Assembly (NCBI GenBank): GCA_910586755.1 | Contig: CAJUJM010000019.1 | Span: 1 to 47,781, forward strand | DNA from: an uncultured Lachnospiraceae bacterium | GTDB lineage: Bacteria > Bacillota > Clostridia > Lachnospirales > Lachnospiraceae | Direction of reading: 5' to 3' | DNA: 47,781 nucleotides | Part shown: positions 27,037 through 33,975 of the stretch, one piece after another | Numbering within the stretch: the first letter of the stretch is position 1 | Layout of the letters: every line of letters starts with the position of its first letter | Program-made: the position numbers and the translations under genes | The notes under the pieces: model-generated | What the model was told of the DNA's origin: nothing | Seen by the model: only the letters and a program-made list of their open reading frames with translations | Database searches by the model: none

Positions 27037-27068
27037 ATTCACAAAATATCCATGTATTTTTTGTGAAT
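27037..27068. promoter_or_regulatory. Inverted repeat upstream of the LacI gene
   Basis: Perfect 10-bp inverted repeat: ATTCACAAAA (27037-27046) and TTTTGTGAAT (27059-27068), just upstream of the regulator's -35. Its half-site GTGAAT recurs at the left edge of the two LacI-type operators at 28153 and 28219, so it might be a divided auxiliary site. Confidence 0.35.
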
Positions 27069-27076
27069 CAAGTAAA

Positions 27077-27132
27077 TTGAAGCGATGTGAAAAGTGTGAT
27101 ATAGTTAATTTGCTTATGAAGAATACGTATTC
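27077..27132 (+). promoter_or_regulatory. Promoter and operator of the LacI-family gene
   Basis: TTGAAG at 27077-27082, a 17-bp spacer and TATAGT at 27100-27105. The perfect palindrome GAATACGTATTC at 27121-27132 begins about 15 bp after the -10, where a bound repressor would block transcription. The same palindrome occurs twice before the PTS gene, so autoregulation is likely. Confidence 0.7.
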
Positions 27133-27145
27133 AATGGTGTGATTT

Positions 27146-28114
27146 ATGATTACAATGACAGAAATCGCAAGATTAACCAGAGTTTCCCAACCAACGGTTT
27201 CCCGTGTGCTTAACGGAAATATGAATGTAGCGCCGGATATTCGTGAACGTGTTCTGGCCTGTGCGAAAGAACATAATTATCAGCCTAATGTTCTGGCAAA
27301 AGGCCTGCAGGGCAGTAAGACCCACCTGCTGGGCGTAATACTGACCGACATTTCCAACGGATTTTTTGCAGATGTGGCAAAAGCAATCGAAACAGAGGCA
27401 AGGAAACATGGCTACAGCATCATCCTTTTTAACAGCAATTACAATACGGACAATGAACTGGAATACCTGGATATTGTTCGCCGCTATCGGGTCGACGGTG
27501 TTCTGGCCGTTCCAATCCGTGAAACCAGCCAGGTGTGGCGGGGATATGCAGAAAAACTTGAAGTACCTGTTGTGGCGGTAACACGTCAGGCCAAAGGCCT
27601 GGATTCTGTATATGTAGATCATGCAGAAGCAGGAAAAATGGTGGCCAAACACATGATTGATCAGGGGTATAAACAGTTTTTGTTTATCGGAAAAGACTAT
27701 GATCGCAAATATGGGGGCTTTCGCCAGGCGCTGTCCGAATGGGGGCAGGCAGAGCGTGTCACCAATGTTGTATATCAAGATGATACCCAGATGAAAGAGG
27801 TATTGAGAGCGTATCTGCCCTATAGAAAACAGCGCCTGGGCGTCTTTGCCGGGAATGATATTTATGCTCTGCGGATTCTTTGTTTTCTTCAGGAGCTGCA
27901 GTTTATGATTCCCGCAGAAGCCGGAGTGGTCGGCTTTGATGACACGATGATGGCCCGGTATTTGAGACCTGGTCTCACCAGTGTTTCCCAGCCCATTGAA
28001 CGGATGGCGCAGGAAGCAGTCTCACGTTTATTATACCGTATTGAACATGCCTGCGAACATCCCCTTTGGAATTGTCCCCTCCATGCCGTGCTTGTTCCAA
28101 GGCAGAGTTCCTAA
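27146..28114 (+). CDS. LacI-family transcriptional regulator of the PTS operon
   Basis: A 322-residue sugar-responsive repressor. The N-terminal helix-turn-helix is MTEIARLTRVSQPTVSRVLNG, seen here in its core VSQPTVSRVLNG, with the hinge helix KGLQGSKTHLLGV. The periplasmic-binding-like core has GFDDTMMARYLRPGLTSVSQP, the classic LacI C-terminal block. It is encoded immediately upstream of a PTS EII gene and shares three identical palindromic operators with it. The effector is unknown; a sugar or sugar phosphate imported by this PTS is the simplest idea. Confidence 0.93.
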   Translation: MITMTEIARLTRVSQPTVSRVLNGNMNVAPDIRERVLACAKEHNYQPNVLAKGLQGSKTHLLGVILTDISNGFFADVAKAIETEARKHGYSIILFNSNYNTDNELEYLDIVRRYRVDGVLAVPIRETSQVWRGYAEKLEVPVVAVTRQAKGLDSVYVDHAEAGKMVAKHMIDQGYKQFLFIGKDYDRKYGGFRQALSEWGQAERVTNVVYQDDTQMKEVLRAYLPYRKQRLGVFAGNDIYALRILCFLQELQFMIPAEAGVVGFDDTMMARYLRPGLTSVSQPIERMAQEAVSRLLYRIEHACEHPLWNCPLHAVLVPRQSS

Positions 28115-28142
28115 AAAAGAGCCCTCCAACAAGGTTCTTTTT
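28114..28142 (+). terminator. Terminator of the LacI gene
   Basis: AAAAAGAGCC pairs with GGTTCTTTTT (one G-U) around a 9-base loop, starting at the stop codon. It isolates the regulator from the PTS gene, which has its own operators. Confidence 0.65.
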
Positions 28143-28152
28143 AGGGAATTGT

Positions 28153-28164
28153 GAATACGTATTC
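28153..28164. promoter_or_regulatory. LacI-type operator 1 of the PTS gene
   Basis: Perfect palindrome GAATACGTATTC, identical to the one at 27121 and to that at 28219. Confidence 0.75.
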
Positions 28165-28218
28165 TGAGGGCGGCGTTAACGGATCTGATTAAGGATTATT
28201 AATTTTTTGCCCTTTTGT

Positions 28219-28230
28219 GAATACGTATTC
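28219..28230. promoter_or_regulatory. LacI-type operator 2 of the PTS gene
   Basis: Perfect palindrome GAATACGTATTC, 66 bp centre to centre from the operator at 28153. Both copies are preceded by TTGT. The spacing would allow looping or cooperative binding. No convincing -35/-10 pair could be assigned for the PTS gene between or beyond them. Confidence 0.75.
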
Positions 28231-28292
28231 AATTACTTGTGTACCTTACCCTCTTATGAGGGATAAAATAACTCAACAGAAAGGAAAAGATT

Positions 28293-30176
28293 ATGGATTA
28301 CGCAAAAACAGCACAACAAATTTATGAAAAAGTAGGGAAAAAGGAAAACCTCATCTCTGCTGCCCATTGCGCCACACGCCTGCGTCTGGTATTGGCGGAC
28401 AACGCGAAGTGTGATGCTAAGGCTGTGGAGGACATTGATGGTGTAAAGGGCGTGTTCAGTGCCTCCGGCCAGCTGCAGATTATATTGGGAACCGGGGTAG
28501 TGAATAAAGTCTATGATGAGTTTATTGCAATTTCCGGCCTTACCGCTGCATCAAAGGAAGAGGTTAAAGCAGCTGCAGCGGCTAAGCAAAACATATTTAA
28601 GCGGGCAATTAAAACCCTGGGTGATGTTTTTGTCCCCATTATTCCGGCTATCGTGGCCAGTGGTTTTCTTATGGGAATTATGGAGGCTCTGGCCTTTATG
28701 GTCAACAATGGCTTTTTAAATATCGATACCTCTGGTTCCATCTATGTTTTCGCAAATTTGTTTGCCAACACGGCATACACTTTCCTGCCCATTTTAATTG
28801 CTTTTAGCGCTGCCAGAGCCTTTGGGGGGAATCCTTTCCTGGGCGCAGTTATTGGTATGATTATGATCCATCCCAACTTGCAGAATGCCTGGACAGTAGC
28901 AACGGAAGGCGTACTCCAGACACAAAAAGTGTGGTTTGGACTATACAGTGTAGATATGGTCGGCTATCAGGGGCACGTTATCCCGGTAATTATCGCCGTC
29001 TGGGTTCTGTGCTTTATTGAGAAACGCCTGCACAAAGTAGTTCCTGCCATGCTGGATTTGTTTGTAACACCATTAGTAAGTGTATTTGCTACTGGCTATC
29101 TGACACTTTCCATTATCGGTCCTATTTTTGTTGCTGTGGAAAATGGTATTATCAACGGGATTCTGACCCTGCTTACCTTGCCCTTTGGTCTGGGAAGTAT
29201 GGTAATGGGAGGTCTGTACTCCCTGACGGTAGTGGGCGGTATCCATCACATGTATACCGTAATTGATGTGGGACAGATTGCCCAATACGGATTTACCTAC
29301 TGGCTGCCTTTGGCTTCTGCCGCCAATCTTGCTCAGGGCGCGGCAACATTAGCAGTTGCCCTGAAAACCAGAAATACAAAAATTAAATCCGTAGCTCTTC
29401 CGTCTTCTCTTTCCTGTTTTATGGGTATTACGGAACCAGCCATTTTCGGCGTGAACTTACGCTATTTTAAACCCTTTGTTTGCGGCGCTATCGGCGGTGC
29501 GGCAGGCGCTATGTATGCTTCTCTGGTTGGCTTGGGAGCCAGCGGTACAGGGGTTACCGGAATCTTTGGACTTCTGTTGTGCCTGCATGACTCCGTTAAT
29601 TACATAATTATGATGGCGATTTCTGTAGGAGTGGCTTTTGTATTAACCTGGTTCTTTGGCTTTAAAGATGAAGAATCTGTTCTACAGAAGGCTTCTGAGC
29701 CTCAGCCGCGCCCTATCACGGTAGAGTGCCAGCCTGGTATTGTTTATGCACCTGTTTCCGGCACAGTTTTCCCTTCCGAAGAGATTCCAGACGCAACCTT
29801 TGCTGCAGGTGTTCTGGGACGCGGTATTGGAATTAACCCTGTGGAAGGAGTTATTGTAGCGCCTTATGACGGGGAAATTTCCTTTACTACAGATACAAAG
29901 CACGCCGTAGGCATTACCTCTGCTGACGGTATGGAATTGCTTATTCATGTGGGCGTGGATACTGTAGCTATGGCAGGAGATGGCTTTGAGTGTTTCGTAG
30001 AGATGGGGCAGAAAGTTAAAATGGGAGAAAGGCTTATTACATTTGATCGGGAAAAGATTAAACAAGCGGGACACCCTGACTGTGTGGCCGTGCTGCTTTC
30101 CAATTCTGCCAATTATCCTGATTTATCCGTTCAAAGTGGAGATTGCCATGCCCTGGACAAAGTAATCCAGGTTTGA
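28293..30176 (+). CDS. PTS sugar transporter EIIBCA, sucrose/glucoside type
   Basis: Phosphotransferase permease that imports and phosphorylates a sugar. The order is EIIB (1-~85), EIIC (~105-460) and EIIA (~485-627). EIIB has the phosphocysteine C26 in SAAHCATRLRLVL. EIIC has many hydrophobic segments and the GITEPAIFGVNLRYFKPF block. EIIA has PVSGTV, and the phospho-histidine H552 in ELLIHVGVDTV. The EIIB sequence and FSASGQLQIILGTG resemble sucrose-specific ScrA more than trehalose or beta-glucoside types. However, no sucrose-6-phosphate hydrolase is encoded nearby, so the true substrate is open. Confidence 0.93.
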   Translation: MDYAKTAQQIYEKVGKKENLISAAHCATRLRLVLADNAKCDAKAVEDIDGVKGVFSASGQLQIILGTGVVNKVYDEFIAISGLTAASKEEVKAAAAAKQNIFKRAIKTLGDVFVPIIPAIVASGFLMGIMEALAFMVNNGFLNIDTSGSIYVFANLFANTAYTFLPILIAFSAARAFGGNPFLGAVIGMIMIHPNLQNAWTVATEGVLQTQKVWFGLYSVDMVGYQGHVIPVIIAVWVLCFIEKRLHKVVPAMLDLFVTPLVSVFATGYLTLSIIGPIFVAVENGIINGILTLLTLPFGLGSMVMGGLYSLTVVGGIHHMYTVIDVGQIAQYGFTYWLPLASAANLAQGAATLAVALKTRNTKIKSVALPSSLSCFMGITEPAIFGVNLRYFKPFVCGAIGGAAGAMYASLVGLGASGTGVTGIFGLLLCLHDSVNYIIMMAISVGVAFVLTWFFGFKDEESVLQKASEPQPRPITVECQPGIVYAPVSGTVFPSEEIPDATFAAGVLGRGIGINPVEGVIVAPYDGEISFTTDTKHAVGITSADGMELLIHVGVDTVAMAGDGFECFVEMGQKVKMGERLITFDREKIKQAGHPDCVAVLLSNSANYPDLSVQSGDCHALDKVIQV

Positions 30177-30224
30177 GAAAATAAAAAAACTGTAAGTTTT
30201 AAATTGAGAAAGGAACGGGATATT

Positions 30225-31058
30225 ATGAAGATATTATACATGGGAACAGCTGCGGCGGAAGGATGGCCAGGATTATTCTGTTCCTGTCCAATCTGCACCC
30301 ATGCCCGAAAAGCGGGCGGCAGGAACCTGCGTACCCGGACACAAGCCCTTCTGGACAACAGCCTGCTGATTGACTTCCCGCCGGATACCTATACCCATGC
30401 ATTACAATACAGGCTGAATCTTGGCACTGTCCACACGCTGCTGGTTACACACAGCCATATGGATCACTGGTTTCCTACTGACCTGATCCATCGCCATGAA
30501 CACTTCGGGCATGGCGCAGAAGGAGTATTGGATATTTACGGCAATGAAGCGGTCAGAAAAGCTTTTTATGAACATATCCTGATTGACCGTTTCAAGCCGC
30601 ATCCCATTGATGATACCGTCCATTTCCATACGACCCACGGCGGAGACCTTATTCGCTCCCATGGCTGGGAAATCACGGCAGTCCCTGCTGACCATGATAA
30701 ACGGGAAGAATGTCTGGTCTATATCTGTAAAAAAGACGGAAAAACCGTATTTTACGGACATGACACAGGCTGCAACCTGTCTCCGGAGGCGTGGAAATTG
30801 ATAACAAAAGAAAGATTCGATCTGGTCAGCCTGGATGCAACTATGGGAATCAAATCCGTGAAAGAGTATCACATGGGACTGCCTGATGCAGAAAATATGT
30901 TTAAAAAGCTGGCTGAACTGGGATGTACCGGCAGCCAAACTGTAAAAGTCGTCAACCATTTTAGCCATAATGGAGAAATGACCTATGATCAGCTTGCCCA
31001 GTGGGGAAGGGAACGAGGGATACTGGCAGCTTATGACGGAATGGAAGTGGAGTTTTAA
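30225..31058 (+). CDS. MBL-fold metallohydrolase, PhnP-like
   Basis: Metallo-beta-lactamase fold protein, 277 residues from the ATG at 30225 (GAAAGGAAC upstream). The metal motif is THSHMDH (H76, H78, D80, H81), with PADHDK, YGHDTG and VNHFSH supplying later ligands. The start contains GTAAAEGWPGLFCSCPICTH, a Cys-rich loop followed by ARKAGGRNLRTR, as in PhnP-type phosphodiesterases. It lies 48 bp after the PTS gene with no terminator between, so it is probably in the same operon and may hydrolyse a phosphorylated product of the imported sugar. That link is inference. Confidence 0.88.
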   Translation: MKILYMGTAAAEGWPGLFCSCPICTHARKAGGRNLRTRTQALLDNSLLIDFPPDTYTHALQYRLNLGTVHTLLVTHSHMDHWFPTDLIHRHEHFGHGAEGVLDIYGNEAVRKAFYEHILIDRFKPHPIDDTVHFHTTHGGDLIRSHGWEITAVPADHDKREECLVYICKKDGKTVFYGHDTGCNLSPEAWKLITKERFDLVSLDATMGIKSVKEYHMGLPDAENMFKKLAELGCTGSQTVKVVNHFSHNGEMTYDQLAQWGRERGILAAYDGMEVEF

Positions 31059-31068
31059 TTGACCATTT

Positions 31069-31123
31069 GTAAAAGGGCCTGTGGCCCGGCAGAAATGTCA
31101 GCCACAGACCCTTTTACTATTTT
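31069..31123. terminator. Bidirectional terminator between the PTS operon and DUF2200 gene
   Basis: A 17-base stem, nearly perfect (GTAAAAGGG-CTGTGGC at 31069-31085 with its complement at 31101-31117; one mismatch), with T-rich tails on both strands. It ends in the last codons of the convergent gene. Confidence 0.85.
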
Positions 31124-31467
31124 CTCATAATTTTTTCCAAAGCCTTCCCCTTGGCCAGTTCATCAATAAGCTTATCAAGATAACGGATTTCCCGCATAAG
31201 GGGTTCCTCAATGGTTTCTACTCTGACCCCGCATACGACGCCGGTTATCAGAGATCTTTTTTCATTGAGACAGGGAGCGTTTTGAAAAAACTGGGAGTAG
31301 GGTACGGACTGACTTGATAACGCTTCTAAATCTTCCTGGGTATAGCCGGTAAGCCAACGGATAATTTCATCCACTTCTGCCTTTGAGCGGCCTTTTTTCA
31401 AGGCTTTGTTGACAAGCAGGGGATAGATTTTGGAAAAATCCATCCTATATACTTTTTCATTATTCAT
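31117..31467 (-). CDS. DUF2200 family protein
   Basis: A 116-residue soluble protein with the conserved DUF2200 blocks: YRMDFSKIYPLLVNKALKKG, DEIIRWLTGYTQEDL, LITGVVCGVRVE and LMREIRYLDKLIDELAKGK. The family is widespread in Bacillota and Proteobacteria and has no established role. The start has GGGAGG 5 bp upstream and overlaps the stop of the alpha/beta hydrolase gene by 4 bp, so the two are translationally coupled. Confidence 0.93.
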   Translation of the reverse strand: MNNEKVYRMDFSKIYPLLVNKALKKGRSKAEVDEIIRWLTGYTQEDLEALSSQSVPYSQFFQNAPCLNEKRSLITGVVCGVRVETIEEPLMREIRYLDKLIDELAKGKALEKIMRK

Positions 31468-32099
31468 AGAAGCCTCCCGTAAAATTTTGAAAGTACCTGG
31501 ACCAGATGCCAGGGGGATTCTGTGTTTACCTGGTGCCCGCAGCCGGGAACCTGCCGGAAACGGGCCCGGGGAAGGAGCTGAGCTAAATCCCGGGAGGCAT
31601 TACGGTTAGCCTTGTCCCGCTCCCCACAGAGAACCAGCGCCGGACAGGAAACGTTTTCCAGATCATGAGAAAAATCCAGATCCATCATACTTGCAGTCAG
31701 ACTTAATAACTCTCTTTTTTCAAACCCCATATTTCGAAACGCGGCCTGGGGCAGAAGAGAAAACACCGCATTTTGAAAGGACAACAACCTTTTTGGCATA
31801 CGGTACTGAGCGCCTATGAGGGTCAGGGAGCGAACTTCATCAGGATGTTCTATGGTATAATGAAGAGCCAGAACTGCCCCCAGGGACAATCCGCAGATAT
31901 GGAGAGGGCGGGGGAGAAAATGGCAATACTGGCAAAGGGCCTGATACAGGTTCTGGTAGGTCGCTTCCTGCCCTATGAGAAAATCCGATAATCTGGGCGT
32001 TAAAACTGTTCCCACAGGGGAGGAAGGAAAAAGGTGATCCACAGCAGGCCCCCAGCTTTCCGGGCCTTGTCCTAAACCATGAAGAAATAAGTAAGGCAT
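31464..32099 (-). CDS. Alpha/beta hydrolase
   Basis: A 211-residue serine hydrolase. FLHGLGQGPESW forms the oxyanion-hole region, GLSLG (S72) is the nucleophile elbow, the acid is the Asp in LCGERDKANR, and the histidine is in PGCGHQVNTE near the C terminus; a complete triad is therefore visible. It is most like small esterase/MhpC-type hydrolases. AGGAGG lies 9 bp before the ATG. It is the upstream partner of the DUF2200 gene in a two-gene operon. The substrate is unknown. Confidence 0.9.
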   Translation of the reverse strand: MPYLFLHGLGQGPESWGPAVDHLFPSSPVGTVLTPRLSDFLIGQEATYQNLYQALCQYCHFLPRPLHICGLSLGAVLALHYTIEHPDEVRSLTLIGAQYRMPKRLLSFQNAVFSLLPQAAFRNMGFEKRELLSLTASMMDLDFSHDLENVSCPALVLCGERDKANRNASRDLAQLLPRARFRQVPGCGHQVNTESPWHLVQVLSKFYGRLL

Positions 32100-32158
32100 A
32101 TTATGAAACCTCCTGACAGCAAGGATTTTGTTTATTTCGATACTTCTTGTCTGAACTG

Positions 32159-32650
32159 TTAAAATTTTTTCAAATACTCTTCTGATTCTTCTCTGGACTT
32201 AAATATAATGACATGTTTATCCTCTCTATATTTTTCAATCAACGCATAAATTTGAGGTAAACTTTCTTTGGGGAAATCCAGGATAAATTGCTTGAATTCT
32301 GTGTCGAATTCTGTCTCATACCACGGCAGGTCCTCCCGCTCTTTTCCAATTCTGGACTCAGCGCCTGAAAGACAAATATCCAATGGAAAATCCAGAAGAA
32401 AAATGGTATCACAGTAGTTTACACGCATTTCAAGTGTCCGGTTATAATTTCCATCTATAATCCACTTGTCTTTTATAAGGATGTCCTTTAGCTTCCTGTC
32501 AAATTCTTGTTTTGGAATGGTGGTCTTATCCGGCCGGTGCCACAGCATATCAAGGTAGTACAGGGGGAGACCTGTCACATCCCGAAGCTTCCTGGAAAAT
32601 GTACTTTTGCCAGCGCCGGGGCTTCCGATAACAATTGCTTTTTTAAACAT
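32159..32650 (-). CDS. P-loop nucleoside/nucleotide kinase-like protein (FlaR/topology-modulation type)
   Basis: A 163-residue P-loop protein: Walker A GSPGAGKST at 9-17, then LYYLDMLWHRPD, KWIIDGNYNRTLEMR and CDTIFLLDFPLDI, the order found in proteins annotated as DNA topology modulation protein or adenylate-kinase-like. It probably phosphorylates a small molecule; no real substrate has been established for this group. The start has GGAGGTGGGG upstream. It stands alone between an operon on the same strand and a divergent lipoprotein gene. Confidence 0.88.
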   Translation of the reverse strand: MFKKAIVIGSPGAGKSTFSRKLRDVTGLPLYYLDMLWHRPDKTTIPKQEFDRKLKDILIKDKWIIDGNYNRTLEMRVNYCDTIFLLDFPLDICLSGAESRIGKEREDLPWYETEFDTEFKQFILDFPKESLPQIYALIEKYREDKHVIIFKSREESEEYLKKF

Positions 32651-32830
32651 GACCCCACCTCCACAGATTTTGATTCCAACATCTTTTTACTAGTGTACCA
32701 TATAATAAAGAAAAAAGCCATGCATACCTTTGGGGCGGCCGGAATACAATGGTAATAAACCGTTACAGTTTACAGGGCGGGGAGAACCGGACGAAAACAG
32801 TAACGAATGATCAACTGGGGAGGCAGAAGG

Positions 32831-33271
32831 ATGAGAAGAACACTAAATGGCAAGCTATTTGCAGTCATGGGATTGTTCCTGTGGGTTGCGGTGGTGCGGC
32901 TCTTAAGCGGATGCAGCATGGCAGGACTGGGAAATGAAACCTCCGATAAAGTAAGGGATTTGGAATTTACAGTAGTAGGAGATAACGATGTGCCTCAGGA
33001 ACTCTTGGACCTGATTCAGGAAAAGAAAAACGATGCTTTTAAACTTACTTACAGCAATGATCAGGGATTATACATAGTAAATGGTTACGGGACCCAGGAA
33101 AGCGGCGGATACAGCATTACAGTAGAGCAGCTTTATCTCACGGAAAATGCCATAATATTTGATACAGAGCTGATGGGGCCGGGAAAAGACGAAGAAGTCA
33201 GTAAGGAGCCGTCCTGTCCTTACATTGTAATAAAAACAGAATTTTTAGAGGAGCCGGTGATTTTTCAGTAA
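32831..33271 (+). CDS. Lipoprotein with PrcB C-terminal-like domain
   Basis: A 146-residue exported protein starting MRRTLNGKLF (GGGGAGG 7 bp upstream). It has a signal sequence ending in the lipobox LLSGC (C28). The rest has DVPQELLDLIQEKK, YIVNGYGTQESGGYSITVEQL and PSCPYIVIKTE. This GGYSI...P...PY..IK pattern matches the PrcB_C domain, found in small surface proteins of clostridia. The role is unknown; it is probably attached to the outer face of the membrane. A terminator follows 12 bp after the stop. Confidence 0.82.
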   Translation: MRRTLNGKLFAVMGLFLWVAVVRLLSGCSMAGLGNETSDKVRDLEFTVVGDNDVPQELLDLIQEKKNDAFKLTYSNDQGLYIVNGYGTQESGGYSITVEQLYLTENAIIFDTELMGPGKDEEVSKEPSCPYIVIKTEFLEEPVIFQ

Positions 33272-33282
33272 GCCGGCTTTCG

Positions 33283-33328
33283 GGAAGACTGAGAGAGTAT
33301 CCGTTTACTCCTTTTGGTCTTCCTTTTT
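33283..33328 (+). terminator. Terminator of the PrcB_C lipoprotein gene
   Basis: GGAAGAC (33283-33289) pairs with GTCTTCC (33317-33323), with an inner GAGTA/TACTC stem, followed by TTTTT. Confidence 0.75.
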
Positions 33329-33330
33329 AC

Positions 33331-33380
33331 TCTCGCGGGCAATGGGCCAGGTGTCATGTTTGCAGAGAGGTGTTAACTTT
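33331..33380 (+). repeat. Dispersed repeat, copy B
   Basis: Related to copy A (21475): CGCGGGCAATGGGCCAGG, then TGTTTG and GTGTTAACTTT. It lies just beyond the 3' end of the broken toxN gene and reads towards it. Copy C on the other side of toxN is in the opposite orientation. Confidence 0.6.
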
Positions 33381-33385
33381 CAACT

Positions 33386-33728
33386 CTATTGCCCTGAAAA
33401 TTTCTCGTTGACATAAGCCGCGTATAATGCTTCATCCAGAGCAAAGTTGCAGCAACGGCTGGCAAGGCTATCCCATGCCTTTCCGTCTACAATAAGCCGA
33501 TAAAGTTTCTCTGCCTTTGATCTTGAGAAAGTCTATCTGACTTTTCATGTGCCGGTGCTTGGGCTTTGGAGAAGTCAGGGTCGCAAAGTAGTGAATATAA
33601 TTGATAGAAAGAATAATACCAACAAAAGGCCGGATCGCTTTTCGATCCATGGTATAAGGCACAGAAGGATCGCTTTTCCGCAGATAATCGCAGTAGTCAG
33701 AGTCTACCATATAAAAAGAAAAATTCAT
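33386..33728 (-). pseudogene. toxN: Type III toxin ToxN/AbiQ, broken by internal deletion and frameshift
   Basis: The first ~63 codons encode the N-terminal half of a ToxN/AbiQ endoribonuclease: FYMVDSDYCDYLRKSDPSVP, RPFVGIILSIN, YFATLTSPKPKH and SQIDFLKIK. After that the frame runs into a stop at 33468. In another frame, directly after this point, the typical C-terminal end appears: SKAEKLYRLIVDGKAW, then CCNFALDEALYAAY, ending at a TAG at 33386. The central part (the INFxxMIPV region of the family, roughly 60 residues) is missing. The start ATG has GGGAGG 4 bp upstream. It lies downstream of an antitoxin RNA array and its terminator, the standard order for type III systems. Confidence 0.85.
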
Positions 33729-33738
33729 TTAACCTCCC

Positions 33739-33759
33739 TACCCTCGCTCATTGAGGGTA
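33739..33759 (-). other. Hairpin just before the toxN ribosome binding site
   Basis: Perfect 7-bp stem TACCCTC/GAGGGTA with a 7-base loop, ending next to the GGGAGG of toxN. It might have limited ribosome access to the toxin mRNA. No T-tract follows. Confidence 0.45.
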
Positions 33760-33760
33760 T

Positions 33761-33809
33761 TCTAACAAATACTCGTACAAGCATGAGTTTGGCACATTGC
33801 TTGCGGGAA
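33761..33809 (-). repeat. Dispersed repeat, copy C
   Basis: On the minus strand it reads TTCCCGCAAGCAATGTGCCA, then TGCTTG. Over the first 20 bases it matches copy A at 18 positions. It lies between the antitoxin terminator and toxN. With copy B it forms an inward-facing pair around toxN, 479 bp end to end. Confidence 0.6.
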
Positions 33810-33838
33810 TAAAAGAGGCTGAACCTTGCGATTCAGCC
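33805..33838 (-). terminator. Terminator between toxI array and toxN
   Basis: On the minus strand GGCTGAA (33838-33832) pairs with TTCAGCC (33823-33817), followed by TCTTTTATT. Known type III systems have such an intrinsic terminator between antitoxin repeats and toxin gene; it sets the excess of antitoxin RNA over toxin mRNA. Confidence 0.85.
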
Positions 33839-33969
33839 CCGCTTTTTTAGCTCCCACTTGCTGGTAGGGTACACCGCTTTTTTAGCTCCCACTTACTGGT
33901 AGGGTACACCGCTTTTTTAGCTCCCACTTACTGGTAGGGTACACCGCTTTTTGAGTATTTCTACCCGTT
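33808..33969 (-). ncRNA. toxI: Type III antitoxin RNA (ToxI/antiQ-like) precursor
   Basis: Predicted transcript from a perfect promoter (-10 at 33976-33981) through three tandem 35-bp units (33841-33945) to an intrinsic terminator. In known systems ToxN cuts such a precursor into single-repeat pseudoknot RNAs that inhibit the toxin. Each unit here holds an A-rich cut-site-like run (CTAAAAAAGC on the RNA strand) and GTACCC plus GTGGGAG blocks that could pair. The unit length and copy number are close to those recalled for AbiQ (about 2.8 units of 35 nt). The array itself shows no damage, although its toxin gene is broken. Confidence 0.85.
33841..33945 (-). repeat. Three 35-bp tandem repeats of the antitoxin
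   Basis: Units at 33841-33875, 33876-33910 and 33911-33945. Units two and three are identical; unit one differs at a single base (33860). A partial copy of the A-rich end follows at 33946-33952. There are no unique spacers, so this is not a CRISPR array. Confidence 0.95.
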
Positions 33970-33975
33970 GTTAAT

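Noticed and set aside
26893..27042. 50-codon N-terminal extension of SpoIIID
   Set aside because: The extension has no resemblance to the family and covers the predicted sigma-E promoter; the shorter start gives the usual length.
31773..31991. Plus-strand frame inside the alpha/beta hydrolase gene
   Set aside because: It is antisense to a gene with a complete catalytic triad and shows no family resemblance.
33841..33952. CRISPR-like array
   Set aside because: The repeats are contiguous 35-bp units with no unique spacers, and no cas genes are present; the context fits a type III antitoxin.
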